Positions 14,553 through 23,460 of a stretch of 60,482 nucleotides of DNA are shown one piece after another. Origin of the DNA: Myxococcaceae bacterium (GTDB lineage Bacteria > Myxococcota_A > UBA9160). The stretch's first letter is position 1. Every line of letters begins with the position of its first letter. A model generated the notes under the pieces. That model ran no database searches, was not told the DNA's origin, and was given only the letters and a program-made list of their open reading frames with translations. The stretch spans positions 1 through 60,482 of the forward strand of contig CAJPFO010000164.1 in assembly GCA_905339255.1 (NCBI GenBank), written 5' to 3'. The translations under genes and the position numbers were made by a program.

Positions 14553-17443
14553 GCCTGGACCTCCCGAGGGCCTCCGACCCGCTCGATATCGATCGGTGCA
14601 CCTCGGGGGCCGTGGCCCGGTGCAGCGTAGTACATCCGGTAATGGATTTGTCCGTAGCCCCCCGCCATGTGGAGCGCCTTCCAAGGCGCCACGACGGGCT
14701 CTTGCTGGCCCTTCCAGTCGGGGAACTGATACGGCTCCCAGGCGTGATAGACGATCACCTGCCCCGGCTGCGCGCCCGGAGCGATCTTCGCGTGCGCCTC
14801 GAAGGCCCCGGCCTGGTTCCGGATCCGGATGCGATCGCCATCCTCGATGCCTCGCGGGGTCGCGTCCGAAGGCGAAACGAACGCCACCGGCTCGCCGCGC
14901 TGGAGCTGGAGCATGAGGTCGTGATCGCGCCAGATCGCATGGATGCTCCAGCGCGTATGACCGCCGGTGAGCCGCAACGGGAGCCCCGAACGCATCGCCG
15001 GCGGATCCTTGTGGACGGGAAGCACCTCGCCGAGCTCTTCGTACCACGGATGATCGATGTAGAACTGCTGCCGCCCCGAGAGCGTCGGCCAGGCGAGTTT
15101 CTGGTCGACGAACCAACCGTGCGGCGCGTAGGTGTCGTTCGGGTCGTAGTCGCTCGCCGTCTGGTGGAGCGGCTCGTAGGGCCCCTGCTTCGTGATCTTG
15201 ACCGCGCCGACCTTCACGGCGTCGTCGAAGCCGATTCCCTCGACCATCGACGTGCCGCGGAGCATCTTGTCCATCGCCGCGCGCGAGTTCGCCGGGTCGT
15301 ACTCCCCGTCGAGACTCCAGAGCTCGTAGATCTTCGAGAGGTCGACCGTTGCGCCGTGCGCCGCCGGGACCTCCGAGACGCCGCGCTCCTTCGCACGCTC
15401 CTGCAGGCGCCGCGCGAGGCTTCCGAAGATCTCCCATTCGCACTTCGATTCGCCGAGCGGCTTCGTCGCCTGCTCGCAGACGACGAGATACGAGACGTAC
15501 GACTGCGCGTACTTGATCGAGTCCTTCTCGTAATACGCAGCCGCCGGAAGCACGTAGTCGGCCATCGCACCGCTCGTGCTCATCCGGAAGTTCACCGAGA
15601 CGATCAGATCGAGCTTCGGCCAGAGCCCTGCGCGAGCGAGCTGCGGCGCCGGCCAGCGGCGCAGGGGATTCGACCCCGTGAAGAAGAGCGCGCGCGGATT
15701 GCGCTCGGGGGAGGGATGGATCGGCACCCAACCCTTGTCGATCGACTCCTGGACGTAGGCGGAGAAGGGACGCTTGAGCGAGGGGTCGGTATCCCCGATC
15801 GCGTCCCAGGCGTCCTTGTAGCCGCCATGCACGTAAAGAAACGGCATGAGCGGAGTGATCGTTCGCCAGCGCGTGAACTCCTCGAAGAGCCCCTCGTAAT
15901 CGCGGGGCGTCATTCCGCGGACGACCTTCGAGAGGATGCGGAGCTTGTCGGAAACCGAGATGTGCGGCTCTGCCGCAGCCATCTTCCCGAAGCCTTCGAC
16001 GGCCCACCACGCCGCCACGCGGACCCCGCCGCCGTGTCGGCCCTGGTTTCCGGTGAGCGCCATCAGCAGGATCATCGTTCGCTGGAAGAGGTCGCTGTGA
16101 TGGTGCTTGCACGACCCCCACGACGCGAAGATCATCGATCGCCGTCCGCTTCCGAGCTCGCGCCCGACCTGCTCGATCACCGACGGGTTCACACCGGTGA
16201 TCGCCTGCGCCTTCTCGGGCGAGTAGTCGTCGAGATGCCGTCGCAGCCGCTCGAAGACGGGCTCGACTCCGACCGTCGAGCCGTCCGCGAGCTTCACTTC
16301 GAAGCTTCCTTCGAGGGCCGGGACCGCGCCGTCGAGAGCGAGCGAACGACCGCCCTCTCCCTGGCAGCCGGGGGCGACGGTCGCGCGACCGGCCTTCTCG
16401 TCCCAGAAGTAGAGGACCTCGTCGTTTCCCCCCCCGACCTCGCTTCCTCGCAAGAAGCGACCGTTGTCCTTGCGGACGAGGAGCGGCATGTCCGTCTGCT
16501 CGCGGACGTAGTCGGCATCGAAGAGTCGGTCCCGGACCAGGACGTGTGCGAAACCGAGCCCGAGCGCCGCGTCGGTCTCGAGCTTCGGATGGATCCAGAG
16601 GTCGGCGTGGACGGCCGAGGCGTTGTAATCGGGGGCGATCACGAAGATCCGCGCCCCCTTGTAGCGCGCCTCGTAGAGGAAATGCGCCTCGGGGATCCGC
16701 GTGTAGACCGGGTTGCCGACCCAGATGAAGATGTTGTCGGCGCGGAACCAGTCGTCGGAGGTCCCCTCGCAGTTGTACATGCCCCAGGTCTGCACGGGGC
16801 CCATCGGCATGTCGCCGACGCCTGCCCACGAATCGAGCACCGAAGCGCCGAGGACGGAGGCGAGGCGGAGCTCGGCGGCCGTGTCGGGACCGAAGTCGAT
16901 GTTCGTCGTCCCGTGGTCGTGGACGATCGTATCGGCGCCGCTCTCCCTCGCGATGTCGATCATCTTGTCGGCGATCTCGGTGAGCGCCTGGTCCCAGGAG
17001 ATCCGCTCCCACTCGCCCGATCCGCGCGGGCCGATCCGCTTGAGCGGATGGAGCACCCGCGATGCGGAGGCCTGCAGATCGCTGTAGCAGGCGCCCTTCT
17101 GACAGCCGCGCGGGTTGAAGTCGGGGACGTCGGGGCGCGGCGCCTCGTAGATCGCGTTCTGCTCCTCGCGCCAGACCACGCCGTCCTTGACGAAGAGGTT
17201 CCAGGAACACGCCGAAATGCAGTTGGCGCGGTTGTGGCTCCCCTTCGCGACGCGATCCCACTTCCAGGCCTCGCGCCAGACGTCGCCGACTCCGTGGTAC
17301 TCGACGGCGGGCGTCTTCGGCGCGACGACGACCTCGGGACCCTTCGAGCGCAGCCGCCAGAGTCCGAGCGCGACCCCTGCGCCGGCCACACCGGCTCCGA
17401 CGAGAAGCCTTCGTCGGGTGAGCTTCGGATCCCAGGGGCTCAT
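14549..17443 (-). CDS. Molybdopterin oxidoreductase catalytic subunit, Tat-exported (alpha-2 of operon)
   Basis: 964 residues, DMSO reductase family type II. Twin-arginine signal TRRRLLVG at residues 9-16 followed by a hydrophobic stretch. Cluster FS0 ligands: His70, Cys75, Cys79 and Cys114 (H-x4-C-x3-C-x34-C; NarG has H-x3-C-x3-C). The segment VGDMPMGPVQTWG aligns with NarG CDLPPASPQTWG, so its Asp is the presumed Mo ligand. Later, LTGGHTRWSIHAIWRD and the C-terminal molydopterin-binding domain ending in AWEPYQFPDWKG are as in ethylbenzene-dehydrogenase relatives. Fourth gene of the gamma-beta-alpha-alpha-chaperone operon, ATGA-coupled on both sides. Two alphas with one beta is unusual. Substrate unknown. 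Confidence 0.88.
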   Translation of the reverse strand: MSPWDPKLTRRRLLVGAGVAGAGVALGLWRLRSKGPEVVVAPKTPAVEYHGVGDVWREAWKWDRVAKGSHNRANCISACSWNLFVKDGVVWREEQNAIYEAPRPDVPDFNPRGCQKGACYSDLQASASRVLHPLKRIGPRGSGEWERISWDQALTEIADKMIDIARESGADTIVHDHGTTNIDFGPDTAAELRLASVLGASVLDSWAGVGDMPMGPVQTWGMYNCEGTSDDWFRADNIFIWVGNPVYTRIPEAHFLYEARYKGARIFVIAPDYNASAVHADLWIHPKLETDAALGLGFAHVLVRDRLFDADYVREQTDMPLLVRKDNGRFLRGSEVGGGNDEVLYFWDEKAGRATVAPGCQGEGGRSLALDGAVPALEGSFEVKLADGSTVGVEPVFERLRRHLDDYSPEKAQAITGVNPSVIEQVGRELGSGRRSMIFASWGSCKHHHSDLFQRTMILLMALTGNQGRHGGGVRVAAWWAVEGFGKMAAAEPHISVSDKLRILSKVVRGMTPRDYEGLFEEFTRWRTITPLMPFLYVHGGYKDAWDAIGDTDPSLKRPFSAYVQESIDKGWVPIHPSPERNPRALFFTGSNPLRRWPAPQLARAGLWPKLDLIVSVNFRMSTSGAMADYVLPAAAYYEKDSIKYAQSYVSYLVVCEQATKPLGESKCEWEIFGSLARRLQERAKERGVSEVPAAHGATVDLSKIYELWSLDGEYDPANSRAAMDKMLRGTSMVEGIGFDDAVKVGAVKITKQGPYEPLHQTASDYDPNDTYAPHGWFVDQKLAWPTLSGRQQFYIDHPWYEELGEVLPVHKDPPAMRSGLPLRLTGGHTRWSIHAIWRDHDLMLQLQRGEPVAFVSPSDATPRGIEDGDRIRIRNQAGAFEAHAKIAPGAQPGQVIVYHAWEPYQFPDWKGQQEPVVAPWKALHMAGGYGQIHYRMYYAAPGHGPRGAPIDIERVGGPREVQA

Positions 17444-20316
17444 GCGCGCTCGACCTCCACGCGGGTGTCCCGGTCGGTGTGGCTCGGCTGCATGCAGATC
17501 GACATCGGCCGAAGGTGGAACTGCCCGCCCGAGAGCTCGACCGGGTTGAGCGGGGTCGGGATCAGGTTCTGGAAGCCCTTGCCACCCGGGAACTGGAAGT
17601 TCTCCCAGGCGTGGTAGAGGATCAGCTGGCCCGGACGGATCGCCGGCGCGACTTTCGCCATCACCTCGAACGCCGCGAGATCGTTGAAGACCCGGACGCG
17701 CTCGCCGTCGGCGACCCCGCGAGCCGCCGCGTCTTCGCGGCTCATGTACATGACGGGTTGCCCGCGCTGCTGCTGGAGCATGAGCTTGTCGTCGCGCCAC
17801 GCCGAGTGGATCGACCAGCGCGTGTGACCTCCGGTGAGCTGCAGCGGGTAGTGCCCGCCCGCCGCCGGCGGGTCCTTGTGGACCGGAAGCTCCTCGCCCA
17901 TCTCGAGGTAGAGATCCTGATCGATGTAGAACTGGATCCGCCGCGAAAGGGTGGGGTAGGGCATCTTCTCGTTGACGTGATCCGTGAGCGGCGTCACGGT
18001 GTCGTTCGGCTCGATCTTCGTGGCGTTGCCGATCGATACGATCGCGGTGCCGATGTTGTCGAACCGGGTCCAGCCCTTCTTCTTGACGGCCTCCCAATCG
18101 AGATCCTTGAAGGTCGTCGAGTGCTTGAGGAGGGTCGCCGCCACCTTGTCGTCGTCGGTCGGGCCGAACTCGCCGTTCGAGGTGAATCGCTCGTAGAAGC
18201 CCTCGAAGCTGCGATTCCGCCCCGCGCGATCCTTGAAGTCCTTCGCGCCCTTCGCAGCGGCTCGTTCGTCGACGGCCTTCGCCATCAACGCGAAGATCTC
18301 CCAATCGGATTTCGCCTCGAAGAACGTCGTCGCCTTCTCGCCGGCGTGGAGGAACGGCATGAGCGGCGTCACCCACTTGTGCTCGGTCCGCTCGTACCAG
18401 CCCGCTGCAGGGAGCACGTAATCCGAATGCATCGCCGTCGAGGTCATCCGCCAATCGATCGTGACGATGGTCCGGAGCTTCGGCCACAGATGCTCGAGCA
18501 GGAGCGGGTACGATCGGATTCGCCGCAGCGGATTGCTGACCAGGCTGATCATCACGCGCGGGTCGTTCCCGGGCTTCGGCCAGACGTACTGCCAGCCCTT
18601 CTCGATCGACTCCGCGAGGACTTCCTTCACGGGACGCTTCAGATGGGGGTCCCACTCCTCGAGTTTGTCGCTCGCTTCGAGGAGACCGCCGTGCACGTAC
18701 CAGAAGAGGGCGCCGGAGACTTCCTGCCCCGACTCGAAGCCGCGGCGGCTCCGCTCGTAGATCACCATTTCTTCGGTGTAGCCCGCGAGCCGCAGACGGG
18801 CCTCGTCGGCCATGCTCGAAGTGGCGATCAGCGCCCGGATCGGCAGGTCGAACATCGAGAGCACGAACTCGTCGAGCCCGTCGTGCATGAGGAAGGGGAA
18901 GCCGACGAAGCCGCTGCCCTTCTTGCCGAAGTTCCCGGTGAGCGCGAAGACGAGCGCCTGCGACCGCTCCATGAGGTTGCCGTGGTAGTACTTCCCCATG
19001 TTGCTGGTCGTGACCATCGCGACCGACCGCGCGCGTCCGATCCTGCGCGCGAGCTCCCGGATCACGCTCGGGGGTGTCCCGCAGAGCGCAGAGGCCTTCT
19101 CCGGCGTGTAGTCCGCGAGTCGCTCACGGAAGACCGAGAAGACCGGGCGGACCCCCACCTTCTTGCCGTCGGCGAGCGTGACCTCGAAGCGACCCTCGAG
19201 GCTCGGCTCGAGTCCGTCGAGCGAGAGACTTCGGCGCGGAGCGGCGACGACTCCTCGCTTCGGGTCGTGGAGGTAGAGTTCGTCGCCGTCTCCTCCCTCC
19301 TCGAGATCGCTCCCGCGCAAGAAGCGGCGCGTGTCTTCGCGCACCAGCATCGGGAAGTCGGTCTGCTCCCGGAGGAATGCCGGGTCGTGGAGGTTCTCGT
19401 CGATGAGCACGCTCGCCACGCCGAGCGCGAGCGCGGCGTCGGTTCCGGCCTTCACGGGAACCCAGAAGTCGGAGTGGATCGACGAAGGGCTGTAGTCCGG
19501 AGCGATCGTGACGAGCTGCGCCCCGTGGTAGCGGGCCTCGAGCAGGAAGTGCGCGTTCGGGATCTGCGTCGCGATCGGGTTGCTGCCCCAGATCAGGATG
19601 AGATCCGAAAAGAAGTAGTCGTCGCCGGAGCGCTCGAAGACGATCTTTCCGAAGGTCTCGCCGACCCCCCGATGCCCGTCTCCGATTTCGGTGTTCATGT
19701 CGAGAGCGGTCGAGTCGAGGAGCACGCGAAGCCGCGCCTGCCCGGCCGTCTGGGCGCCGAGCGAGATCCCCGGTCCGATGTCCCAGACCACGCGGTCCGT
19801 GCCTTCCTCGACGATCGTGTCGATCATCGAGTCGGCGATCTCGGAGAGCGCCTGGTCCCACGAGATCCGCTCCCAGCGCCCCGATCCGCGCTCGCCCACC
19901 CGCTTGAGCGGCCACTTGACCCGCGCGGGGTCGTACATGCGCTCGCTGAAGCAGGCGCCCTTCTGGCAGCCACGGGGATTGAAGTCGGGAACGTCGGGTC
20001 GGATCTGCGGATAGTCGGCGGCCTGCTCTTCGCGCCAGACGAGGCCGTCCTTCACGTAGACGTTCCAGGCGCAATGCGCCTGGTACCAGCAGTTCACCCA
20101 GTGGCTACTGCGGACGACCTTGTCCCAAGCCCAGCGCTCGCGGTAGACGTCGCGCCAATCGCCGTAGGCCGGCGGAGCCGCTCCGGCTGGGCTCGTCGGT
20201 GCCGCCCCGGGTGCGTCCCGCTCCACCGAGCGCAGACGCCATGTGGCGAGCGCCACGGTGGCCGCGCCCGCGGCGGCACCGACGAGAAACGTGCGACGGC
20301 TGATTCCCGTCGCCAT
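17440..20316 (-). CDS. Molybdopterin oxidoreductase catalytic subunit, Tat-exported (alpha-1 of operon; S25dA/EbdA-like)
   Basis: 958 residues. Twin-arginine signal SRRTFLVG (residues 6-13). The FS0 cluster is unusual in spacing: His72, Cys76, Cys82, Cys117 (H-x3-C-x5-C). The Mo-ligand region reads EIGDGHRGVGETFGK, with Asp at the NarG-equivalent position. The motif KYYHGNLMERSQAL and the C-terminus ENFQFPGGKGFQNLIPTPLNP / PMSICMQPSHTDRDTRVEVERA resemble steroid C25 dehydrogenase and ethylbenzene dehydrogenase alphas, which hydroxylate C-H bonds with water. Four bases after the beta gene and overlapping alpha-2. Of the six paralogs this one best fits a hydroxylase with the adjoining beta and gamma subunits; this is an inference. 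Confidence 0.88.
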   Translation of the reverse strand: MATGISRRTFLVGAAAGAATVALATWRLRSVERDAPGAAPTSPAGAAPPAYGDWRDVYRERWAWDKVVRSSHWVNCWYQAHCAWNVYVKDGLVWREEQAADYPQIRPDVPDFNPRGCQKGACFSERMYDPARVKWPLKRVGERGSGRWERISWDQALSEIADSMIDTIVEEGTDRVVWDIGPGISLGAQTAGQARLRVLLDSTALDMNTEIGDGHRGVGETFGKIVFERSGDDYFFSDLILIWGSNPIATQIPNAHFLLEARYHGAQLVTIAPDYSPSSIHSDFWVPVKAGTDAALALGVASVLIDENLHDPAFLREQTDFPMLVREDTRRFLRGSDLEEGGDGDELYLHDPKRGVVAAPRRSLSLDGLEPSLEGRFEVTLADGKKVGVRPVFSVFRERLADYTPEKASALCGTPPSVIRELARRIGRARSVAMVTTSNMGKYYHGNLMERSQALVFALTGNFGKKGSGFVGFPFLMHDGLDEFVLSMFDLPIRALIATSSMADEARLRLAGYTEEMVIYERSRRGFESGQEVSGALFWYVHGGLLEASDKLEEWDPHLKRPVKEVLAESIEKGWQYVWPKPGNDPRVMISLVSNPLRRIRSYPLLLEHLWPKLRTIVTIDWRMTSTAMHSDYVLPAAGWYERTEHKWVTPLMPFLHAGEKATTFFEAKSDWEIFALMAKAVDERAAAKGAKDFKDRAGRNRSFEGFYERFTSNGEFGPTDDDKVAATLLKHSTTFKDLDWEAVKKKGWTRFDNIGTAIVSIGNATKIEPNDTVTPLTDHVNEKMPYPTLSRRIQFYIDQDLYLEMGEELPVHKDPPAAGGHYPLQLTGGHTRWSIHSAWRDDKLMLQQQRGQPVMYMSREDAAARGVADGERVRVFNDLAAFEVMAKVAPAIRPGQLILYHAWENFQFPGGKGFQNLIPTPLNPVELSGGQFHLRPMSICMQPSHTDRDTRVEVERA

Positions 20317-20319
20317 GGC

Positions 20320-21342
20320 CTAACCCTTCGTCCACTCGATCGTGGCCGGATCGCGATCGAAGCCTCCGAACATGCTCTTCCACTGGTACGCGATCAGCAC
20401 GTCGAGAACCTCGGACTTCTCGCCGGCTCGCGTCTTGGCCATCTCGGCCTTCAGGATCGCGAGAACGTCGAGGACCTTCGGACCGAAGAGCGATACCAGG
20501 TACTCGTCCGGAATCCGGGGCTTCGACTCGTCGATGTTCCCGTTCTCGTCGTAGCGAGGCGGTGCGATCGGCGGCACGTAGAAGACGTTCGGCTCGGTGC
20601 CGAACTCCGGATGCAGCGGAATCGCGACCTTCCACTTCTCGACGAGCTTCCAGATCGGGCCGTTCTGATCGTCCTTGTAGCCGACGAATCGCACGCGGCC
20701 CGGGCACATCCGCGCGCAGGCGGGAGCGACGCCCTGCTCGACGCGCGGGAAGCAGAAGATGCACTTCTGCGAGACCTTCTTCACGTGGTTGAAGTAGATC
20801 TTCTTGTAGGGGCACGCTTCCATGCAGAAGCGGTACCCGCGGCAACGGTCCTCGTCGATCAGGACGATGCCGTCCTCTTCGCGCTTGACGATCGCCTTTC
20901 GCGGGCAGGCCTCGAGACAGGCCGGATGCGTGCAGTGGTTGCAGATGCGGGGCAGGTAGAAGTAGTACGAGTTCGGATACTCGCCGCCGCCCTGGTCCTC
21001 GTCCCAGTTCGGTCCCCAGTCGGGCTGATCGCCCTCGACGTGGAGGTGCGTCGACTGGCCCTTGCCGCCGAAGAAGACCTCTTCGTGGTTGAACTTCCAG
21101 GCTTCTCCGAAGTCCTTGCGCGAAGGCATCCGGCCGGGCTGCGCAGCGCCGTCCTTGAAGCCTCCGCCCGAAGTCTCCCAATCCCTCGGAGTCCCACGGC
21201 CCGGCATGGTGTTGACGGTCGCCCACCACATGTAATCCATGCCTTCTTCGCGGGTCCACAGACGCTTGCACGCGATCGTGCACGTCTGGCAGCCGAGGCA
21301 CTTGTTGAGATCGAAGACCATCGCGACCTGTCGCTTCGACAT
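20320..21342 (-). CDS. Iron-sulfur beta subunit of the molybdoenzyme (EbdB/NarH-like)
   Basis: 340 residues with four cysteine groups. First: Cys15, 18, 21 and 25 (CLGCQTCTIAC). Second: CNHCTHPACLEACP. Third: CRGYRFCMEACPYKK, in which the second cysteine of a normal ferredoxin motif is Tyr; NarH has Trp there and binds a [3Fe-4S] cluster, so a 3Fe cluster is likely. Fourth: CIFCFPRVEQGVAPACARMCPGR. It carries electrons from alpha to gamma. No signal peptide, as expected for export as a complex with the Tat-bearing alpha. Overlaps the gamma gene in ATGA. A second beta gene at 39584 has Ala at the third-group position. Confidence 0.92.
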   Translation of the reverse strand: MSKRQVAMVFDLNKCLGCQTCTIACKRLWTREEGMDYMWWATVNTMPGRGTPRDWETSGGGFKDGAAQPGRMPSRKDFGEAWKFNHEEVFFGGKGQSTHLHVEGDQPDWGPNWDEDQGGGEYPNSYYFYLPRICNHCTHPACLEACPRKAIVKREEDGIVLIDEDRCRGYRFCMEACPYKKIYFNHVKKVSQKCIFCFPRVEQGVAPACARMCPGRVRFVGYKDDQNGPIWKLVEKWKVAIPLHPEFGTEPNVFYVPPIAPPRYDENGNIDESKPRIPDEYLVSLFGPKVLDVLAILKAEMAKTRAGEKSEVLDVLIAYQWKSMFGGFDRDPATIEWTKG

Positions 21343-22016
21343 CAGGCCTTGCCTCCGCCAGTCGAGGGAGCGATTTCGAGCGGGCGCCATGCTCCGCTGA
21401 ATGCCTTCACGCCGCCGCGCTCGGAGTTCGATCCCTCCCACACGGCGACACCGAACTCGGTCGTCTGCCCCGGCTCGAGCGCGACCTGGGGATCGGAGGA
21501 CTGGATCTTGAACGGCCGCGCAATCACCACGTTCCAGCGGCCGTTTCGCCAGACGCCGTGGCTCGAGACGAGCTTGGTATCGAGCGTGCGGCTGGTTCCG
21601 ATGCCTTCGGAGAGCACGTTGCGGCCCTGCGTGTCGGCATCCGCGCGCCAGTACCAGATGCTCACGGGCTTGCCCTCGGCGCCCATCGTCGCGAGCGGCG
21701 CGCCGGCGACGACCGGCAGCATGATCGCGGCGCCGTCCGGGAATGCGCTCGTATCGTCGAGGTCGCGGTTCTCGGTCGCGTCCGGCCAATCGAGTCGGAA
21801 GGCGATCACCTCGCCGTTGTGGAGCGCCGAGACCCGCACCTCGCCGACGGCACCGATCTTGCGGTTCGCCCACGCGGTGCGGATGATCTCGGTCGGCTGC
21901 ATGCCGATCGGCGTGCCGTAGAGCTCGACCTTCTCGGCCTGCGCCCGGCTCCAAGGCTCGGCCTCGGGATCGAGAAGCCACTCGACGGGAGCGCCACGGA
22001 CGAAGTTCACGCGCAT
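21342..22016 (-). CDS. Heme-binding gamma subunit (ethylbenzene dehydrogenase-related domain)
   Basis: 224 residues, beta-rich, matching the EB_dh heme-b domain of EbdC/DdhC/SerC-type gamma subunits: VRVSALHNGEVIAFRLDWPDAT, DGAAIMLPV (candidate axial Met), VSIWYWRADADTQGRNVLSEGIGT and WNVVIARPFK (candidate axial Lys nearby). It would accept electrons from the beta subunit and pass them to a soluble or membrane cytochrome. There is no own signal peptide, unlike some gamma subunits, so export would need piggy-backing on alpha. First gene of the operon; a Crp-type palindrome lies 137 bp upstream, at the end of mobB. Only gamma subunit in the window. Confidence 0.85.
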   Translation of the reverse strand: MRVNFVRGAPVEWLLDPEAEPWSRAQAEKVELYGTPIGMQPTEIIRTAWANRKIGAVGEVRVSALHNGEVIAFRLDWPDATENRDLDDTSAFPDGAAIMLPVVAGAPLATMGAEGKPVSIWYWRADADTQGRNVLSEGIGTSRTLDTKLVSSHGVWRNGRWNVVIARPFKIQSSDPQVALEPGQTTEFGVAVWEGSNSERGGVKAFSGAWRPLEIAPSTGGGKA

Positions 22017-22145
22017 CGACCATCCTCCACCGGCTCGCGACCTGCCGGCTCGACCTGATCTGCCGTCCTGGGACCGGAGACCGGAAGCGCCGATTCGATG
22101 ACATTTCTGTCACCCAAAGAGTGAAAGACCCTTCGCCTCAGGGTG

Positions 22146-22161
22146 TATGACCTGCGTCATG
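22146..22161. promoter_or_regulatory. Crp/Fnr-type operator TATGAC-CTGC-GTCATG
   Basis: One mismatch from the perfect palindrome. It overlaps the stop codon of mobB and lies in front of the gamma-beta-alpha-alpha-chaperone operon (gamma start 22016). A second inverted repeat TGACA-TTTC-TGTCA at 22099-22112 lies between it and the gene. No convincing -10 at the standard spacing, so the promoter may lie elsewhere in this 140-bp gap. Confidence 0.65.
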
Positions 22162-22735
22162 CCTCTTGAGCGCCTTGCGGATCGGCGCCTACGGCGCAGC
22201 CACCGCGCATCGCGTTCGACGTCTCGACGATCCGGTCGGCGAGCGCCTCGACCGTGGCATCGGAGATGAAGGGCTTCGCGTCGAGAGGGGGCGGCATCGG
22301 GACGATGCCGAGGACCTCTCCGCACTCGAGATGCTCGCTGCGCGCGGCTTCGTCGGGGCCGACGAGGATGAAGCGCGGCACGGGCTCCCAGGCGAAGCCC
22401 TCGGCGAGCACGATATCGAGATCTGCCGGAAGCGCGGCGAGCGCCTCGGCAAGTGCAGGACCCCGCGGGGGAGATCCTTCGAGGCGGCGGAACGTTGCGA
22501 CCTGCTCCGACGAGATGAGCGCCACCGCCCGCGCGCCGGCTTCGTAGAGCCGATGCGAATCCTTGCCCGGTCGATCGGCGAGGAACCCGTGCGAGGCATG
22601 CTTGGCCGCGCCGACCGCGAAGCCGCGCGCCTCGAGGCTCGGAAGCAAGCGCTCGAGCAGGGTCGTCTTGCCGACGCCCGACGATCCGACGATCCCGATC
22701 ACGGCCCGCGAAGCCCTCGGCCCGCCTTGCGCCAT
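22157..22735 (-). CDS. mobB: MobB-type molybdopterin-guanine dinucleotide biosynthesis adaptor
   Basis: 192 residues. N-terminal Walker A motif GSSGVGKTT (about residues 17-25), then VGAAKHASHGF and DSHRLYEAGARAVALISSEQVAT, all typical of MobB GTPases that assist MobA in attaching GMP to molybdopterin. The tail SEHLECGEVLGIVPMP is also family-like. Its location directly upstream of a bis-MGD enzyme operon fits supply of cofactor for the paralogs. MobA is not in the window. Divergent from the cytochrome b gene at 22873, with one Crp-type site serving both directions. Confidence 0.86.
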   Translation of the reverse strand: MAQGGPRASRAVIGIVGSSGVGKTTLLERLLPSLEARGFAVGAAKHASHGFLADRPGKDSHRLYEAGARAVALISSEQVATFRRLEGSPPRGPALAEALAALPADLDIVLAEGFAWEPVPRFILVGPDEAARSEHLECGEVLGIVPMPPPLDAKPFISDATVEALADRIVETSNAMRGGCAVGADPQGAQEA

Positions 22736-22803
22736 GCCCGTCTCCTCCGCGATCCCCGGACGGCCACCCCGCGAAAGACTACGAGCCCTTCGATCTTGCG
22801 AGG

Positions 22804-22819
22804 CATGATCGGCGTCATA
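22804..22819. promoter_or_regulatory. Crp/Fnr-type operator CATGAT-CGGC-GTCATA, bidirectional
   Basis: Lies between mobB (start 22735, minus) and the cytochrome b gene (start 22873, plus). Rightward, TAAATA begins at 22841, 29.5 bp from the centre. Leftward, TAGTCT begins at 22781, 30.5 bp from the centre. Both match class II Crp-type spacing. Confidence 0.75.
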
Positions 22820-22872
22820 CGACCCTGCATTTCGAGTCCCTAAATACCGCCCAGATCGGCTCCTGGAGGCAC

Positions 22873-23391
22873 ATGAGCGCGGCCCTGATCCGTCGCATGC
22901 TGCACGGCGTCCATGCCGTTGCCACGCTGCTCCTGCTCGCGACCGGAGTCGTGATCTACTGGCCCGAGCTCCGCACGGCCATGATCGGCGGCTACGGCCA
23001 ACGCGTGCTCGACATCCATCTCATCGCGGGCGCTCTGTTCATCGTCTCGGTGATCGCCGCCGGCGCGGCCGCCGGCGCGCCGCTGCTCGAGGATCTCCGC
23101 CGTCGGCTCGGACCGCCGGATCCCTGGGGCTGGCGCAAGACGCACATCGTGCTCGCGCTCGCCGTCTCGGCGGGACTCTCGATCTCGGGGGTCGTGCTGT
23201 GGCTCGATGTGGCGCTTCCGCGCTTCGCGTTCGACGCCGCCCACTGGGTGCACGATCTCCTCACGATCGTGATCGCTCTCGCGCTCGTCGTTCACCTCGT
23301 CGCGTCGCGACGCAAGATCGTGTCACGCGTTCGCGAGTGGCTCGGTCTCGCTCCGCCGCCGCCGGAGCCCTTCGACTTCGAGGACGATTGA
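22873..23391 (+). CDS. Small membrane cytochrome b (cytochrome b561/FdnI-like)
   Basis: 172 residues with four predicted helices and histidines placed for b-heme binding: RRMLHGVHAVATLLLLATGV (helix 1), LDIHLIAGALFIVS (helix 2), WRKTHIVLALAVSAGL (helix 3) and AAHWVHDLLTIVIALALVVHLVA (helix 4). This is the fold of formate dehydrogenase gamma and di-heme b561 subunits that move electrons between periplasmic enzymes and quinone. The ATG follows TCCTGGAGGCAC, a good ribosome site. Likely membrane partner for one or more exported alpha subunits. The acidic proline-rich tail (PPPPEPFDFEDD) is cytoplasmic by inference. Confidence 0.8.
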   Translation: MSAALIRRMLHGVHAVATLLLLATGVVIYWPELRTAMIGGYGQRVLDIHLIAGALFIVSVIAAGAAAGAPLLEDLRRRLGPPDPWGWRKTHIVLALAVSAGLSISGVVLWLDVALPRFAFDAAHWVHDLLTIVIALALVVHLVASRRKIVSRVREWLGLAPPPPEPFDFEDD

Positions 23392-23460
23392 CGCGGACGC
23401 GTCGCGTGAACCGCTCGTCTTCCGTGCTCGCGACGAAGCGACGGCGCGAGCCGCCGCCTC

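Noticed and set aside
22099-22112. Inverted repeat TGACA-TTTC-TGTCA in front of the gamma subunit gene
   Set aside because: Resembles the Crp-type operator but aligns with a six-base spacer between ATGAC half-sites; kept out of the operator list as unsupported.
23392-23460. Terminator between the cytochrome b gene and the convergent alpha-3 gene
   Set aside because: Only a 4-bp CGGC-GCGA-GCCG stem is visible; too short to call.
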